This document shows, in pieces, positions 27,364 to 36,606 of a DNA stretch of 64,000 nt (positions within the stretch are counted from its first letter, which is position 1; each line of letters begins with the position of its first letter). Source of the stretch: Aliikangiella marina (GTDB taxonomy: Bacteria > Pseudomonadota > Gammaproteobacteria > Enterobacterales > Kangiellaceae); assembly GCF_007004765.1 (NCBI RefSeq), contig NZ_VIKR01000002.1, positions 558,001-622,000 of the forward strand, given 5' to 3'. Below the pieces are notes generated by a model. That model was given only the letters and a program-made list of their open reading frames with translations. It had not been told where the DNA came from and did no database searches. A program made the position numbers and the translations under genes.

Positions 27364-29898
27364 CTATTCTCCAGATGCTAACTTAACTGCTTGAGTCGCA
27401 GGAAGGTTTTTGTCTAAAGACCAAATGTTATTTGCGTAATCTTCAATTGAACGATCAGATGTAAATTTACCCATCATAGCAGTATTCATGATGGCCATCT
27501 TTGCCCAGCCAGCTTGATCCTTATAGGCTTTATCCAATGCTTCTTGGGCTTGCGAATAGGAGACAAAGTCAGCCAATACTTTGTAATGATCACCGTCATT
27601 CAACAGACTTTGAGTAATCGCTGAAAGTTCACCAAATTTTCCAGGTGTAAAGTAGTCGGAATCTAACCAATCAATAATAGATTTTAATTCTGGCTCGCTA
27701 TTGTAAATAGACACCGGATCATAGCCTTGACGATTTAACGCTTTAATTTCATCAACGGTTTTGCCGAAGATAAAGATATTGTCATCGCCAACTTCTTCCG
27801 CGATTTCAATGTTCGCTCCATCTAGTGTACCAATAGTTACTGCGCCGTTAAGAGCGAGTTTCATATTACCGGTCCCTGAAGCCTCTTTACCTGCAGTTGA
27901 TATTTGTTCTGATACATCTGCGGCGGGAATAATTTTTTCTGCAAGACTAACGCGATAGTTAGGTAGAAAAACAACTTTAAGTTTGTCATTTATTCGCGCG
28001 TCATTATTAATTTTCTCAGCGACACAATTAATCGCATAGATGATTTCCTTGGCCAAATAATAACCGGGTGCAGCCTTTGCGCCGAAGATAAATACACGAG
28101 GGTTAATGTCAAGCCTCGGATTTTCTAACAGTCGGCGATACAAAGCGAGTATATGCAGCAAATTTAGATGTTGTCGTTTGTACTCATGCAGCCGTTTAAT
28201 TTGGACGTCAAAAATTGCATCGGGATTAACCGAAACGCCAGTCAGTTTTTTAATTTCTTCACTAAGTTTAACTTTATTCTCGCGTTTCACTTGCATAAAT
28301 TGTTGCTGAAATTTTTTATCTTCAGCGTAGTCGGTAAGCGTTGATAATAATGACAGGTTTTTTGCCCAGTCACCTTTGACTTTTTTACTAATCAAATCAG
28401 ACAAAGCAGGATTACAAGCTTTCAGCCATCGTCTGGGTGTGATTCCATTAGTTACATTGGTTAGTTTGTTGGGGTAGAGCTTATGAAATTCCGGAAACAA
28501 ATCTTGCTTAACCAGTTCTGAGTGAATTTCAGCAACACCATTGACTTTAAAACTTGTTATGACGCTCAAGTGGGCCATGCGAACCATTTTTTGCTGGCCT
28601 TCTTCAATCAAAGAAAGTTTGCGTCGCATTGCAGTATCGCCAGGCCACATTTTATCAACTTGACCATTTAAAAATTCCTCATTGATGCGGTAGAGGATCT
28701 CTAAATGTCTTGGCAAAATAGTCTCAAAAAGTTCAACGCTCCATTTCTCAAGCGCTTCTGGCAATAATGTGTGATTGGTGTAAGCAAAAACTTGTTTACA
28801 CATTTGCCATGCATTATCCCAACTAAACCGATACTCATCTAACAATAACCGCATCAACTCCAAAATGGCGATCGTTGGATGGGTATCATTGAGTTGGATT
28901 ACGAATTTGTCCGCGAACTGGGACCAGTCGTCGTGATGCTTTAAATAGCGACGAATGATATCTTTGATTGAACATGCGCAGAAAAAATATTGCTGGATAA
29001 AGCGCAATTCTTTACCTGCTGCAGTGGAGTCGTTTGGATAGAGGACTTTTGAAATGGTTTCCGCTTGGGTTTGTGCAGAGTTGGCATCCTGGTAATCGCC
29101 TGCATTGAAGGCTTCCCAGTCAAAATGACTTGAGGCTCGGCTCTCCCAAAGTCGCAACACATTGACGGTTTCGCAATTGTAACCAACAATTGGAACATCC
29201 CAAGGTACGCCTTTGATAATTTGTCCTGGATGCCAAACCTTGCGCAGGGTTCCATCAGTTTCGGCGACCGTTTCAACGTGGCCATAGAGAGGAATTTCTT
29301 GCTCAGCTTCGGGGCGGCAAACTTCCCAGGGATTACCGTATTCACGCCATTCATCTGGTGACTCGATTTGCCGGTTATTGTAGAACTGTTGCTCGAATAA
29401 TCCGTGCTCATAATGGATTCCATAACCCATTGCGTTGTAATCGAGTGTTGCCAATGAATCGAGGTAGCAAGCAGCCAATCGGCCGAGACCACCGTTCCCT
29501 AAGGCGAGATCATGTCCTTCTTCAAAAATGTCCTCAATTTCGAATCCCAACTCTTTAGTTGCTGCTTGAGCCGTCTTGAACAGTTGCAAATTGTGTAAAT
29601 TGTTGGAAAGCATGCGCCCCATCAAATACTCTAATGATAGATAGTTGATTGAACGGCTATTTCGCTCGTGACGACGTATATTGGTTGACTGTAACTTATC
29701 AAACACTATTTCGTTCACGCTAGAGCATACCGCCATAAGAATCGCTTTTTTGTCGATAGAATGGCTGAGATCAACGGCATGAAAGTTGAGATGATGCTGA
29801 ATTCTCGCTTTAAATGCTTTGACGGTAATGTTTTTTCTCGATTTGCTTGTCATATTCATTTCTTTTTTCGGTTTAAACAGATATTCGTTGCCGACCAT
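27364..29898 (-). CDS. glgP: Glycogen/maltodextrin phosphorylase
   Basis: Up to 844 residues of GT35. It releases glucose-1-phosphate from alpha-1,4 glucans using phosphate and pyridoxal phosphate. The PLP site EASGTGNMKLALNGA, the INYLSLEYLMGR start of the core and FIFGAKAAPGYYLAKEII are clear. The first ATG may not be used: in-frame ATGs at 29859 and 29853 (MNMTSKSRKN) are equally plausible and none has a strong ribosome-binding site. First gene of the minus-strand group, divergent from the symporter across a 666-bp region with two operators. Glycogen and maltodextrin phosphorylases cannot be separated by eye. Confidence 0.93.
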   Translation of the reverse strand: MVGNEYLFKPKKEMNMTSKSRKNITVKAFKARIQHHLNFHAVDLSHSIDKKAILMAVCSSVNEIVFDKLQSTNIRRHERNSRSINYLSLEYLMGRMLSNNLHNLQLFKTAQAATKELGFEIEDIFEEGHDLALGNGGLGRLAACYLDSLATLDYNAMGYGIHYEHGLFEQQFYNNRQIESPDEWREYGNPWEVCRPEAEQEIPLYGHVETVAETDGTLRKVWHPGQIIKGVPWDVPIVGYNCETVNVLRLWESRASSHFDWEAFNAGDYQDANSAQTQAETISKVLYPNDSTAAGKELRFIQQYFFCACSIKDIIRRYLKHHDDWSQFADKFVIQLNDTHPTIAILELMRLLLDEYRFSWDNAWQMCKQVFAYTNHTLLPEALEKWSVELFETILPRHLEILYRINEEFLNGQVDKMWPGDTAMRRKLSLIEEGQQKMVRMAHLSVITSFKVNGVAEIHSELVKQDLFPEFHKLYPNKLTNVTNGITPRRWLKACNPALSDLISKKVKGDWAKNLSLLSTLTDYAEDKKFQQQFMQVKRENKVKLSEEIKKLTGVSVNPDAIFDVQIKRLHEYKRQHLNLLHILALYRRLLENPRLDINPRVFIFGAKAAPGYYLAKEIIYAINCVAEKINNDARINDKLKVVFLPNYRVSLAEKIIPAADVSEQISTAGKEASGTGNMKLALNGAVTIGTLDGANIEIAEEVGDDNIFIFGKTVDEIKALNRQGYDPVSIYNSEPELKSIIDWLDSDYFTPGKFGELSAITQSLLNDGDHYKVLADFVSYSQAQEALDKAYKDQAGWAKMAIMNTAMMGKFTSDRSIEDYANNIWSLDKNLPATQAVKLASGE

Positions 29899-30204
29899 CT
29901 ACTTATTATGGCCCTTTAGTACGTCACAACTTATATCAGTTTGTAATAGTTGCGCGGATTGGTCGAAGCCCCGGTGTTTTGCAAACAGCCTATGCGGCGA
30001 AATAGTTTCTCGTATTAGGCATAAATTGTAATCGGTAGTTTGTTATTTTTACTTAAAAATCAAAGATATACTTGTTGTTTTTGGCTGTAACTCTTTTTGG
30101 GTTTTTAAGTTGTTTAGGTGAACTCCCTGGCACCAGATGTGACTAGCCTCACTTATCCGTATTTTAAGGATTAAATTACTTGATGGTGTGACATTAAGGC
30201 AACC

Positions 30205-30220
30205 GAATACATACGTATTC
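30205..30220. promoter_or_regulatory. Putative LacI-family operator, TACGTA type, site 4
   Basis: GAATACATACGTATTC contains the ATACGTAT core centred at 30214/30215. It is in the divergent glgP/symporter region and could serve both directions. Confidence 0.6.
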
Positions 30221-30236
30221 AAAAAATAATTACCCT

Positions 30237-30248
30237 GCATACGTATGT
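30237..30248. promoter_or_regulatory. Putative LacI-family operator, TACGTA type, site 5
   Basis: TGCATACGTATG is a palindrome of five base pairs around the CG centre (30242/30243), 28 bp from site 4. Confidence 0.65.
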
Positions 30249-30564
30249 ATTGGAAAAAGGTTGTCTTTTTAAGTCTATTCGTCGTAAAACTAGCACAATC
30301 TAGAGCCATTGCATGTCATTCTTGGCTTTTTTTAATGTTATTGAATGAGTCGGTGGAAATAAGTTTTACGCTCGTAGCAATAGGTGATGTGGTTATCTTA
30401 AACTGAGATTTTTAGGTGTATAGTATTTTTAAAGCACCAGTTCGTCGTGTGACAGTAATGCTTTAAATAATACCACCATCAAGTACTAAGATTGTTTAAT
30501 ACAGTACTGACATGATTTAAAAATTTACCACTGAAATTTAATAGGGGTGGAGTGAAATAATAAT

Positions 30565-31974
30565 ATGACAAATGCACTTCAGTTAGCGGTATTCTTAGGC
30601 TTGACAGGACTCGTCGGCTTGATAACGTATCTCAAATGTCGTGCCGCCCCCAGAAATACCAGTAATAGTAAAGAGTATTTTTTGGCTGGTGGTACGCTAT
30701 CTTGGCCGTTTGTGGCCGGCTCAATCCTGTTAACCAATATTAGCGCTGAGCAAATTGTTGGTATGAACGGGGCTCAATCTTTTCTCGTGGCTTGGTGGGA
30801 ATTTGGTGCGGCGATCGGACTATTGGTACTGGCCAAGTTTTTAATCCCCCTGTACTACCGCTATAAGTGTACGACCACTACTGAACTGCTTGAGCATCGA
30901 TTCCAAGATCATGGAATTCGCGCTTTAGTTTCGGGGCTATTTTTATTTGGTTACATGTTCATATTGCTGCCGGTGGTGCTATACACCGGTAGCTTGTTTA
31001 TGAAGTCTATGTTTGGTCTTACTATGTCAGTTACAACTATTGCCGGGTTGTTTGCAATAGTCGGCGCAATTTATGCCATTTTTGGTGGACTAAGAGCCAT
31101 TGCAGTTTCAGATACATTTAATGGTGCTGGATTGTTAGTCATGGGTTTAGCCGTTACTGTGTTTGCACTCAATGCTATTGATTTTGATCTATCTGGTTTA
31201 CCTGCGGAACGTGTGACCTTAATTGGCAGTAATGAATCGGATATTCCTTGGCATACCTTATTAACCGGGATGGCTTTTATTCACATTTTTTATTGGGGGA
31301 CCAATATGGTAATCGTGCAGCGAGCTCTGGCTGCCGATACGGTAAAAGAGGCCCAGAAAGGTATTTACGTAGCGATTGGTTTTAAGTTGTTGATTCCGTT
31401 TATCGTTGTCCTGCCGGGAATGATTGCTTTTAAACTTTATGGCGATGTTGGTGATGTTGCTTATGGAAAACTTGTTGGAGACGTTTTACCTGCCTGGTTG
31501 TCTGGAGCATTTGCTGCAGTAATTGCGGGTGCTGTTTTATCCAGTTTTAACTCATGCTTAAACTCGGCTTCGGCGCTTTATACTTGCGACTTGCACCAGA
31601 AATTTTTTAATCCGGAAGTTGATGTAAAAAAAGTCGGCCAAAGAGTCGCGCTGATTTTTGCAATGACATCGGTGATGCTAGTCCCTCTATTTGAAAAATC
31701 GGAAAGTATTATCGGTTTACTCCAACAATTAAATGGTCTTTACAGTATGCCTGTACTAGCGGCTTTTTTGATGGCGATGTTATTTAAAAATGTCAGAGGA
31801 ACTCCCGTGAAAATCGGTTTGGTGTTTGGCGCTGCGCTTTATGCGATCTTTACTTTCGTTTGGTCGCCATTGCATTACATCCATTTAATGTTTATAACTT
31901 TGATAAGCTCAATGGCGCTCATTCTAATCATTAATCGATTCATGACCCACCAGGCAACGCAACTAGAACAATAA
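30565..31974 (+). CDS. Sodium:solute symporter (SSS family), probable glucose transporter
   Basis: 469 residues, almost entirely hydrophobic helices. SSS-type features include KEYFLAGGTLSWPFVAGSILLTNISAEQIVGMNG near the start, TTTELLEHRF, and IFGGLRAIAVSDTFNG in the middle. These place it with SglT-like sugar symporters that couple uptake to sodium in the inner membrane. It is shorter than many SglT proteins (about 520-540 residues), mainly at the C-terminus. It is 50 bp before the MFS gene and has GGGGTGGAG before its ATG. Glucose as substrate is inferred from the family and from the maltodextrin context. Confidence 0.88.
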   Translation: MTNALQLAVFLGLTGLVGLITYLKCRAAPRNTSNSKEYFLAGGTLSWPFVAGSILLTNISAEQIVGMNGAQSFLVAWWEFGAAIGLLVLAKFLIPLYYRYKCTTTTELLEHRFQDHGIRALVSGLFLFGYMFILLPVVLYTGSLFMKSMFGLTMSVTTIAGLFAIVGAIYAIFGGLRAIAVSDTFNGAGLLVMGLAVTVFALNAIDFDLSGLPAERVTLIGSNESDIPWHTLLTGMAFIHIFYWGTNMVIVQRALAADTVKEAQKGIYVAIGFKLLIPFIVVLPGMIAFKLYGDVGDVAYGKLVGDVLPAWLSGAFAAVIAGAVLSSFNSCLNSASALYTCDLHQKFFNPEVDVKKVGQRVALIFAMTSVMLVPLFEKSESIIGLLQQLNGLYSMPVLAAFLMAMLFKNVRGTPVKIGLVFGAALYAIFTFVWSPLHYIHLMFITLISSMALILIINRFMTHQATQLEQ

Positions 31975-32024
31975 TGATTAGTCGTTTGTTGTCGTCAAAC
32001 TAAAGCGACTTAGGAAGGAATTTT

Positions 32025-33527
32025 ATGCAAAAACCTCAACTCTCTTTTTGGCATATCTGGAACATGTGTTTCGGCTTTTTTGGTATTCAATTTGGCTTTG
32101 CGCTGCAAAATAGTAATGTCAGTCGGATATTTCAGACGCTAGGTGCTGACTACAGCAATATGACCATTCTTTGGGTTGCCGCGCCGATTACGGGATTATT
32201 TGTTCAACCGATTATCGGTTATATGAGCGACAATACTTGGGGCAAACTTGGCCGTCGTCGACCGTACTTTTTATATGGGGCGATCGTTGCAAGTTTATCT
32301 TTGTTAATTATGCCTAATTCACCGACCTTATGGATTGCTGCCGGTATGCTTTGGATTATGGACGCATCGATTAACGTTTCGATGGAGCCATTCCGAGCTT
32401 TTGTTGGCGATATGTTGCCACGAAATCAACGCGGTTTGGGATACGCGATGCAAAGCTTTTTTATTGGCGTCGCGTCGGTAATTGCATCAGCGCTACCTTG
32501 GATGATGACCAATTGGTTTGGGATTAGCAATGAGGCTGAACTCGGCAAAATTCCTGAGTCAGTTAAATTTGCTTTTTATGCCGGTGGAATTTTATTTTTT
32601 CTTGCCGTGTTATGGACCGTCGTTTCGACAAAAGAATATTCGCCAGAAGAATTAGAAGCGTTTGAGAGAGCGGAAAGAGAACTTGATAATCAGCCTGATT
32701 TACCCGAACCGACTCGTTCATCAAAGCAGTTTTTTTCCGGCGGATTCATTTGGGCTGCGAGCGGAATTGTATCCACCATTTTGGTTGCCTTCAACATCGA
32801 AGCCCTCGATAAAAATCTGTTACTACTCACTAGCGGTTTATTATTGTTTGGCGTCTTTCAAATTATCGCGGGCTTGTTGGAACAAACGGGAAATAATAAC
32901 AATGGATTCTCTCAAATAATGGTGGACCTGTTTAATATGCCTGATGCAATGCGTAAGTTAGCAGTCGTGCAGTTTTTCTCATGGTTTCCATTTTTTGCCT
33001 GGTGGTCATCGTCAACACCGGCAATTACTTCTCATCATTACGGTACCAGTGATGTCGCATCAGCGGCTTTTAATCAAGGCGCTGACTGGGTTGGGATCTT
33101 AAACTCAGCTTACAATGTTGCCGCTGTTTTCGCGGCGATTTCAATCCCATTTGTGGTTCGTTGGTTTAATTTAAGAATTGCCCACACGGCGAATTTATTA
33201 CTGGGTGGAATTGGCTTTATCTCGTTTATATTGATTAAAGATCCCAAGTGGCTGGTTGTTCCAATGATCGGTGTCGGTTTTGCGTGGGCATCGATACTTT
33301 CCCTCCCATATGCGCTGTTATCGAATTCCGTTCCGATGAAAAAAATGGGGCTATTTATGGGGATATTTAACTTTTTTATTGTGCTCCCACAGATTCTAGC
33401 GGCAAGTATTCTTGGATTTCTCGTCAACAAGTTTTTTGGTGGGCAAACCATATTTGCTTTGGTGATTGGTGGTTCGAGTATGGTTCTAGCAGGATTGCTT
33501 ACATTAAGAGTTCAGCACGCAGACTAA
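32025..33527 (+). CDS. MFS sugar transporter, probable maltose permease
   Basis: 500 residues, about 12 membrane helices. The segment GYMSDNTWGKLGRRRPYFL is the cytoplasmic loop 2-3 signature typical of the sucrose/maltose (SLC45/GPH-like) branch of the MFS. The N-terminus (SFWHIWNMCFGFFGIQFGFA) also fits that branch. A hydrophilic loop with acidic residues (about 205-235) separates the two halves. Bacteria lacking MalEFGK often carry such a permease beside TonB receptors and amylases. SD GGAAGGAA precedes the ATG. Likely co-transcribed with the symporter and the following amylase. Confidence 0.87.
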   Translation: MQKPQLSFWHIWNMCFGFFGIQFGFALQNSNVSRIFQTLGADYSNMTILWVAAPITGLFVQPIIGYMSDNTWGKLGRRRPYFLYGAIVASLSLLIMPNSPTLWIAAGMLWIMDASINVSMEPFRAFVGDMLPRNQRGLGYAMQSFFIGVASVIASALPWMMTNWFGISNEAELGKIPESVKFAFYAGGILFFLAVLWTVVSTKEYSPEELEAFERAERELDNQPDLPEPTRSSKQFFSGGFIWAASGIVSTILVAFNIEALDKNLLLLTSGLLLFGVFQIIAGLLEQTGNNNNGFSQIMVDLFNMPDAMRKLAVVQFFSWFPFFAWWSSSTPAITSHHYGTSDVASAAFNQGADWVGILNSAYNVAAVFAAISIPFVVRWFNLRIAHTANLLLGGIGFISFILIKDPKWLVVPMIGVGFAWASILSLPYALLSNSVPMKKMGLFMGIFNFFIVLPQILAASILGFLVNKFFGGQTIFALVIGGSSMVLAGLLTLRVQHAD

Positions 33528-33555
33528 CAACTAATTTGGTATAGGTTCTAAATTT

Positions 33556-35268
33556 ATGAGTGAACATTCACTAAAGATTAAACAACTGACATTTTTGAGT
33601 TTAACGAGTATTTTAATCGCAGCTTGTCAGCCAGCAACAGATTCGAAACAAAATGAGTCGGCACAGGAAACTCGTTTCGTAAGCACCGAGCGTTCCTACT
33701 ATGGAACACTAGAGCCTTTTGCAAGCGAGGCGATTTACTTTGCAATGACCGATAGATTTGTTGATGGTGATCCAAGCAATAATTATCCCGAACAGGGTGG
33801 CGAACATAATACTTTTCAAAATCCGCTCAAAGGTCCCGGTAACCAAATGGCTTATGTCGGCTATATGGGAGGAGATTTTCGGGGCATATTAAACAACGCG
33901 CAGTATATCAAAGATATGGGATTTACTTCAGTTTGGTTAACGCCAATAGTCGATAACCCTGACCACGCTTTTTCTGGCGGCGAACCGATTGAGTTTGGAG
34001 GCGCTTTTAAGGATGGAGGTAAAACTGGCTATCACGGATACTGGGGTACCAACTTTTTTATCGAAGATGAGCACTGGGTTTCTGAGGACCTTAGGTATCA
34101 AGATTTAGCAACCCAACTGAAAGCAGACTACGGTATTAAATTAGTTTTAGATGTAGTTGCAAATCACGGCTCGCCAGCATTTTCAATGCCGTCGCAACTG
34201 GGGGATTTTGGAAAGCTGTATGATAAATCAGGGCAGTTAGTCGCGGATCATCAAAATCTTGAGCCTGAACAGTTAGACCATGATAACCCTTTACATCAGT
34301 TTTATAATCGTAAGAAAGATCTGATGCAGCTTTCGGATATTAATGAGAGCAACCCCGCAGTCTTAGATTATTTTGTTGAGGCTCACTCTCAGTGGATTCA
34401 GCAAGGCGCTGCAGCTATCAGAATCGACACGATTAAACATATGCCCAATAGTTTTTGGAAAAAGTGGGCGGATGAAATGAGAGAAAGACACCCTGGACTT
34501 TATATGTTTGCGGAGAGTTATTCGTTCGACGCAGAGTTTATCGGAAAACATACGCAGCCAGAAAACGGCTCGATCAGCGTGTTAGACTTTCCTGGTCGCG
34601 AGGCAATGCTAAAAGTTTTTGAGAATCCAAGCAGTGACTATAGTGAGTTGTTATCGTATCTGTATTTAGAGGAAGGGCCCTATGCAAATCCGTATGATTT
34701 AGCGACCTTTTATGACAATCACGATATGTCGCGAATTAATACTGATGAAAATGGATTTATCAATGTCCATAATTGGCTTTTTACTTCTCGCGGGATTCCA
34801 GTTGTTTACTATGGTTCAGAAATTGGTTTTATGGCGGGGACGTCTGAACACCAGGGAAATCGTAATTACTTTGGCCAAGAGCGCATTGAAATTGCTAAGT
34901 CTCACCCTATTCACAACGCATTAAAAAGAATTGCGAATGTCAGAAAAAACTCGATTGCGCTACAAAGGGGCTTGCAGGTCAATCTCGATTTTGTAGGACA
35001 CACGGCTGCATTTTATCGCGTTTATGAACACCAAGGTGAATACCAAACGGCACTCGTATTATTAAATAAGGGCGATGTATCCCATGATTTTGTGGTTGAG
35101 AAATACCTGAGCTCCGGAGACTGGGTCGAAGCGTTTACTGGTGAAATAATAACCGTTAAGGACCAATTAGTCCGTAAAGTACCACCGCACGGAGTGGCTG
35201 TTTATTGGTTAAATCAGAAAAATACCAATTCAGATATGGTTACAGTGTTAGATAAATTAATGCAATAA
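33556..35268 (+). CDS. Alpha-amylase family (GH13) lipoprotein
   Basis: 570 residues with a lipoprotein signal ending in SILIAAC. The catalytic domain opens AIYFAMTDRFVDGDPSNN, contains a Ca-site-like region, VLDVVANHGSPAF, nucleophile Asp291 (IRIDTIKHM), acid/base Glu320 (MFAESYS) and Asp390 (DNHDMSR). A short C-terminal beta domain ends the protein. All three catalytic acids are present, so the enzyme should be active on alpha-1,4 glucans outside the cytoplasm. It closes the transporter operon, 28 bp after the MFS gene, and is followed by a strong terminator. The ribosome-binding site is weak. Confidence 0.9.
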   Translation: MSEHSLKIKQLTFLSLTSILIAACQPATDSKQNESAQETRFVSTERSYYGTLEPFASEAIYFAMTDRFVDGDPSNNYPEQGGEHNTFQNPLKGPGNQMAYVGYMGGDFRGILNNAQYIKDMGFTSVWLTPIVDNPDHAFSGGEPIEFGGAFKDGGKTGYHGYWGTNFFIEDEHWVSEDLRYQDLATQLKADYGIKLVLDVVANHGSPAFSMPSQLGDFGKLYDKSGQLVADHQNLEPEQLDHDNPLHQFYNRKKDLMQLSDINESNPAVLDYFVEAHSQWIQQGAAAIRIDTIKHMPNSFWKKWADEMRERHPGLYMFAESYSFDAEFIGKHTQPENGSISVLDFPGREAMLKVFENPSSDYSELLSYLYLEEGPYANPYDLATFYDNHDMSRINTDENGFINVHNWLFTSRGIPVVYYGSEIGFMAGTSEHQGNRNYFGQERIEIAKSHPIHNALKRIANVRKNSIALQRGLQVNLDFVGHTAAFYRVYEHQGEYQTALVLLNKGDVSHDFVVEKYLSSGDWVEAFTGEIITVKDQLVRKVPPHGVAVYWLNQKNTNSDMVTVLDKLMQ

Positions 35269-35287
35269 AATCATAGTGTTACTTAGA

Positions 35288-35312
35288 AAAAGCCTCCCGA
35301 GCGGAGGCTTTT
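35288..35312 (+). terminator. Rho-independent terminator after amylase
   Basis: AAAAGCCTCC (35288-35297) pairs perfectly with GGAGGCTTTT (35303-35312), five-base loop. The symmetric A/T flanks allow function in either direction. Confidence 0.92.
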
Positions 35313-35431
35313 CAATATCTTGTTACGCTCAATGTATCATTCACACCGAGAATCACTTGAGTTTGGTTGTTTTCCCCTATAAGCTGGCAGTTTGATATCT
35401 ATAAAGTTACGCTTTTTCAACGGGTTAATTC

Positions 35432-36508
35432 GTGACACTACTCATATTTTATTTACTGTTAGCGATCGGTGTATCGTTTCTTTGTTCTATTCTCGAAGCC
35501 GTTTTGTTGTCGATGAACGATTCCTATATTGCAATGCTCGAGTCGGAAGAAAAACCACATGGTAAAATTTTACGCGGTTACAAAGAGGATATTGATAAGC
35601 CGCTGGCGACAATATTAAGCCTAAATACTATCGCGCACACAGTCGGAGCCGCTGGAGTAGGCGCGCAAGCTCAGGTCGTTTTTGGAAGTTCGTCTTTAGC
35701 AATCACTTCGGCGGTTTTGACGTTATTGATACTAATATTCTCAGAAATCATTCCTAAAACTTTAGGTGCACGCTACTGGCGACAGTTATCTTTCCTGACG
35801 GCCAAAATTCTCCAAGTGATGATTATTTTGTTGATGCCATTAGTATGGTTATGCCAACAAATTACCCGTTTATTTTCTAAAGACGACCATATAGAACAGT
35901 TTTCTCGAGAAGAATTTGCTGCAATGGCTGATTTAGGCGCAGAGCATGGCGTATTTGAAGAAACGGAAGTCAGTGCTTTGAAGAACTTCGTATTTTTTGA
36001 AACACTCATGGCCTCCGATGTGATGACGCCGCGACCGGTGGTTCACTCTCTTGATCAAAATAGTGACATCGAAACCATTTTTAAACATGTCGAGGTATTA
36101 CCGTTTTCGCGCTTCCCTGTTTATGATAAGCACCATGAAGATATCAGTGGTTATGTGCTTAAGACTGATATCTTTTTACAGGCTGCGAAAGGGCATGGCG
36201 AGAAGCTGCTGGACTCAATTAAGCGTCCCGTCTTTGTGGCTCCCAACACGCTAACTTTAAAAAATTGTTTTGAGCAGTTGATGGAGCGTAAAGAGCACCT
36301 CGCAATTCTAGTTGATGAGTACGGCGGACTATCCGGTATTGTGACGATGGAAGATATCATTGAAACAATATTAGGCTTTGAAATTATGGATGAAGTTGAC
36401 ACGATTGAAGATATGCAGCATTTTGCTCGTAAACAATGGGAAAAACGAGCGGAGCGGGTTGGCATCAAAAGTGAGGATTTAGATTCGGCGCTAATTGATC
36501 AAAACTAG
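35432..36508 (+). CDS. CNNM-domain (DUF21) membrane protein with CBS pair
   Basis: 358 residues starting at GTG. Residues 1 to about 145 form a DUF21/CNNM membrane domain (SILEAVLLSMNDSYIAMLE, LNTIAHTVGAAGVGAQ, IFSEIIPKTLGARYW). Two CBS domains follow (about 190-320; DVMTPRPVVHSLD, LVDEYGGLSGIVTMEDIIE). Relatives are linked to magnesium/cobalt efflux or to membrane-stress tolerance. The C-terminal CorC_HlyC domain found in many longer members is absent; the protein stops soon after the second CBS domain. It stands alone after a terminator and is unrelated to the starch genes. Confidence 0.88.
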   Translation: MTLLIFYLLLAIGVSFLCSILEAVLLSMNDSYIAMLESEEKPHGKILRGYKEDIDKPLATILSLNTIAHTVGAAGVGAQAQVVFGSSSLAITSAVLTLLILIFSEIIPKTLGARYWRQLSFLTAKILQVMIILLMPLVWLCQQITRLFSKDDHIEQFSREEFAAMADLGAEHGVFEETEVSALKNFVFFETLMASDVMTPRPVVHSLDQNSDIETIFKHVEVLPFSRFPVYDKHHEDISGYVLKTDIFLQAAKGHGEKLLDSIKRPVFVAPNTLTLKNCFEQLMERKEHLAILVDEYGGLSGIVTMEDIIETILGFEIMDEVDTIEDMQHFARKQWEKRAERVGIKSEDLDSALIDQN

Positions 36509-36606
36509 TTTGAGAGAGTGATGGGGTGCTGACTGGCTCGTTAATTGTTAATCGTTGAGTGAAGTCATTCAAAAAGTTGAATTAAAAGTAAAAGTTGAAA
36601 CTGAAA

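Larger units (their letters stand above)
29899..30564. other. Divergent regulatory region between glgP and sodium symporter
   Basis: 666 bp without a supported gene. It is AT-rich and holds two TACGTA-type palindromes 28 bp apart (30205-30220, 30237-30248). The symporter side ends with a strong ribosome-binding sequence GGGGTGGAG. Individual promoters could not be assigned with confidence. Confidence 0.65.

Noticed and set aside
28941-29492. Open frame of 183 codons on the same strand as glgP in another frame
   Set aside because: Entirely inside glgP, whose protein is clearly conserved; a shadow frame.
30049-30309. Minus-strand open frame of 86 codons in the glgP/symporter divergent region
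   Set aside because: It overlaps both operators, has no ribosome-binding site and its composition follows the AT-rich intergenic DNA; not a credible gene.
35432-36508. Hemolysin or CorC efflux protein label
   Set aside because: The C-terminal CorC_HlyC domain is missing and no toxin feature is present; described only as a CNNM/CBS protein.
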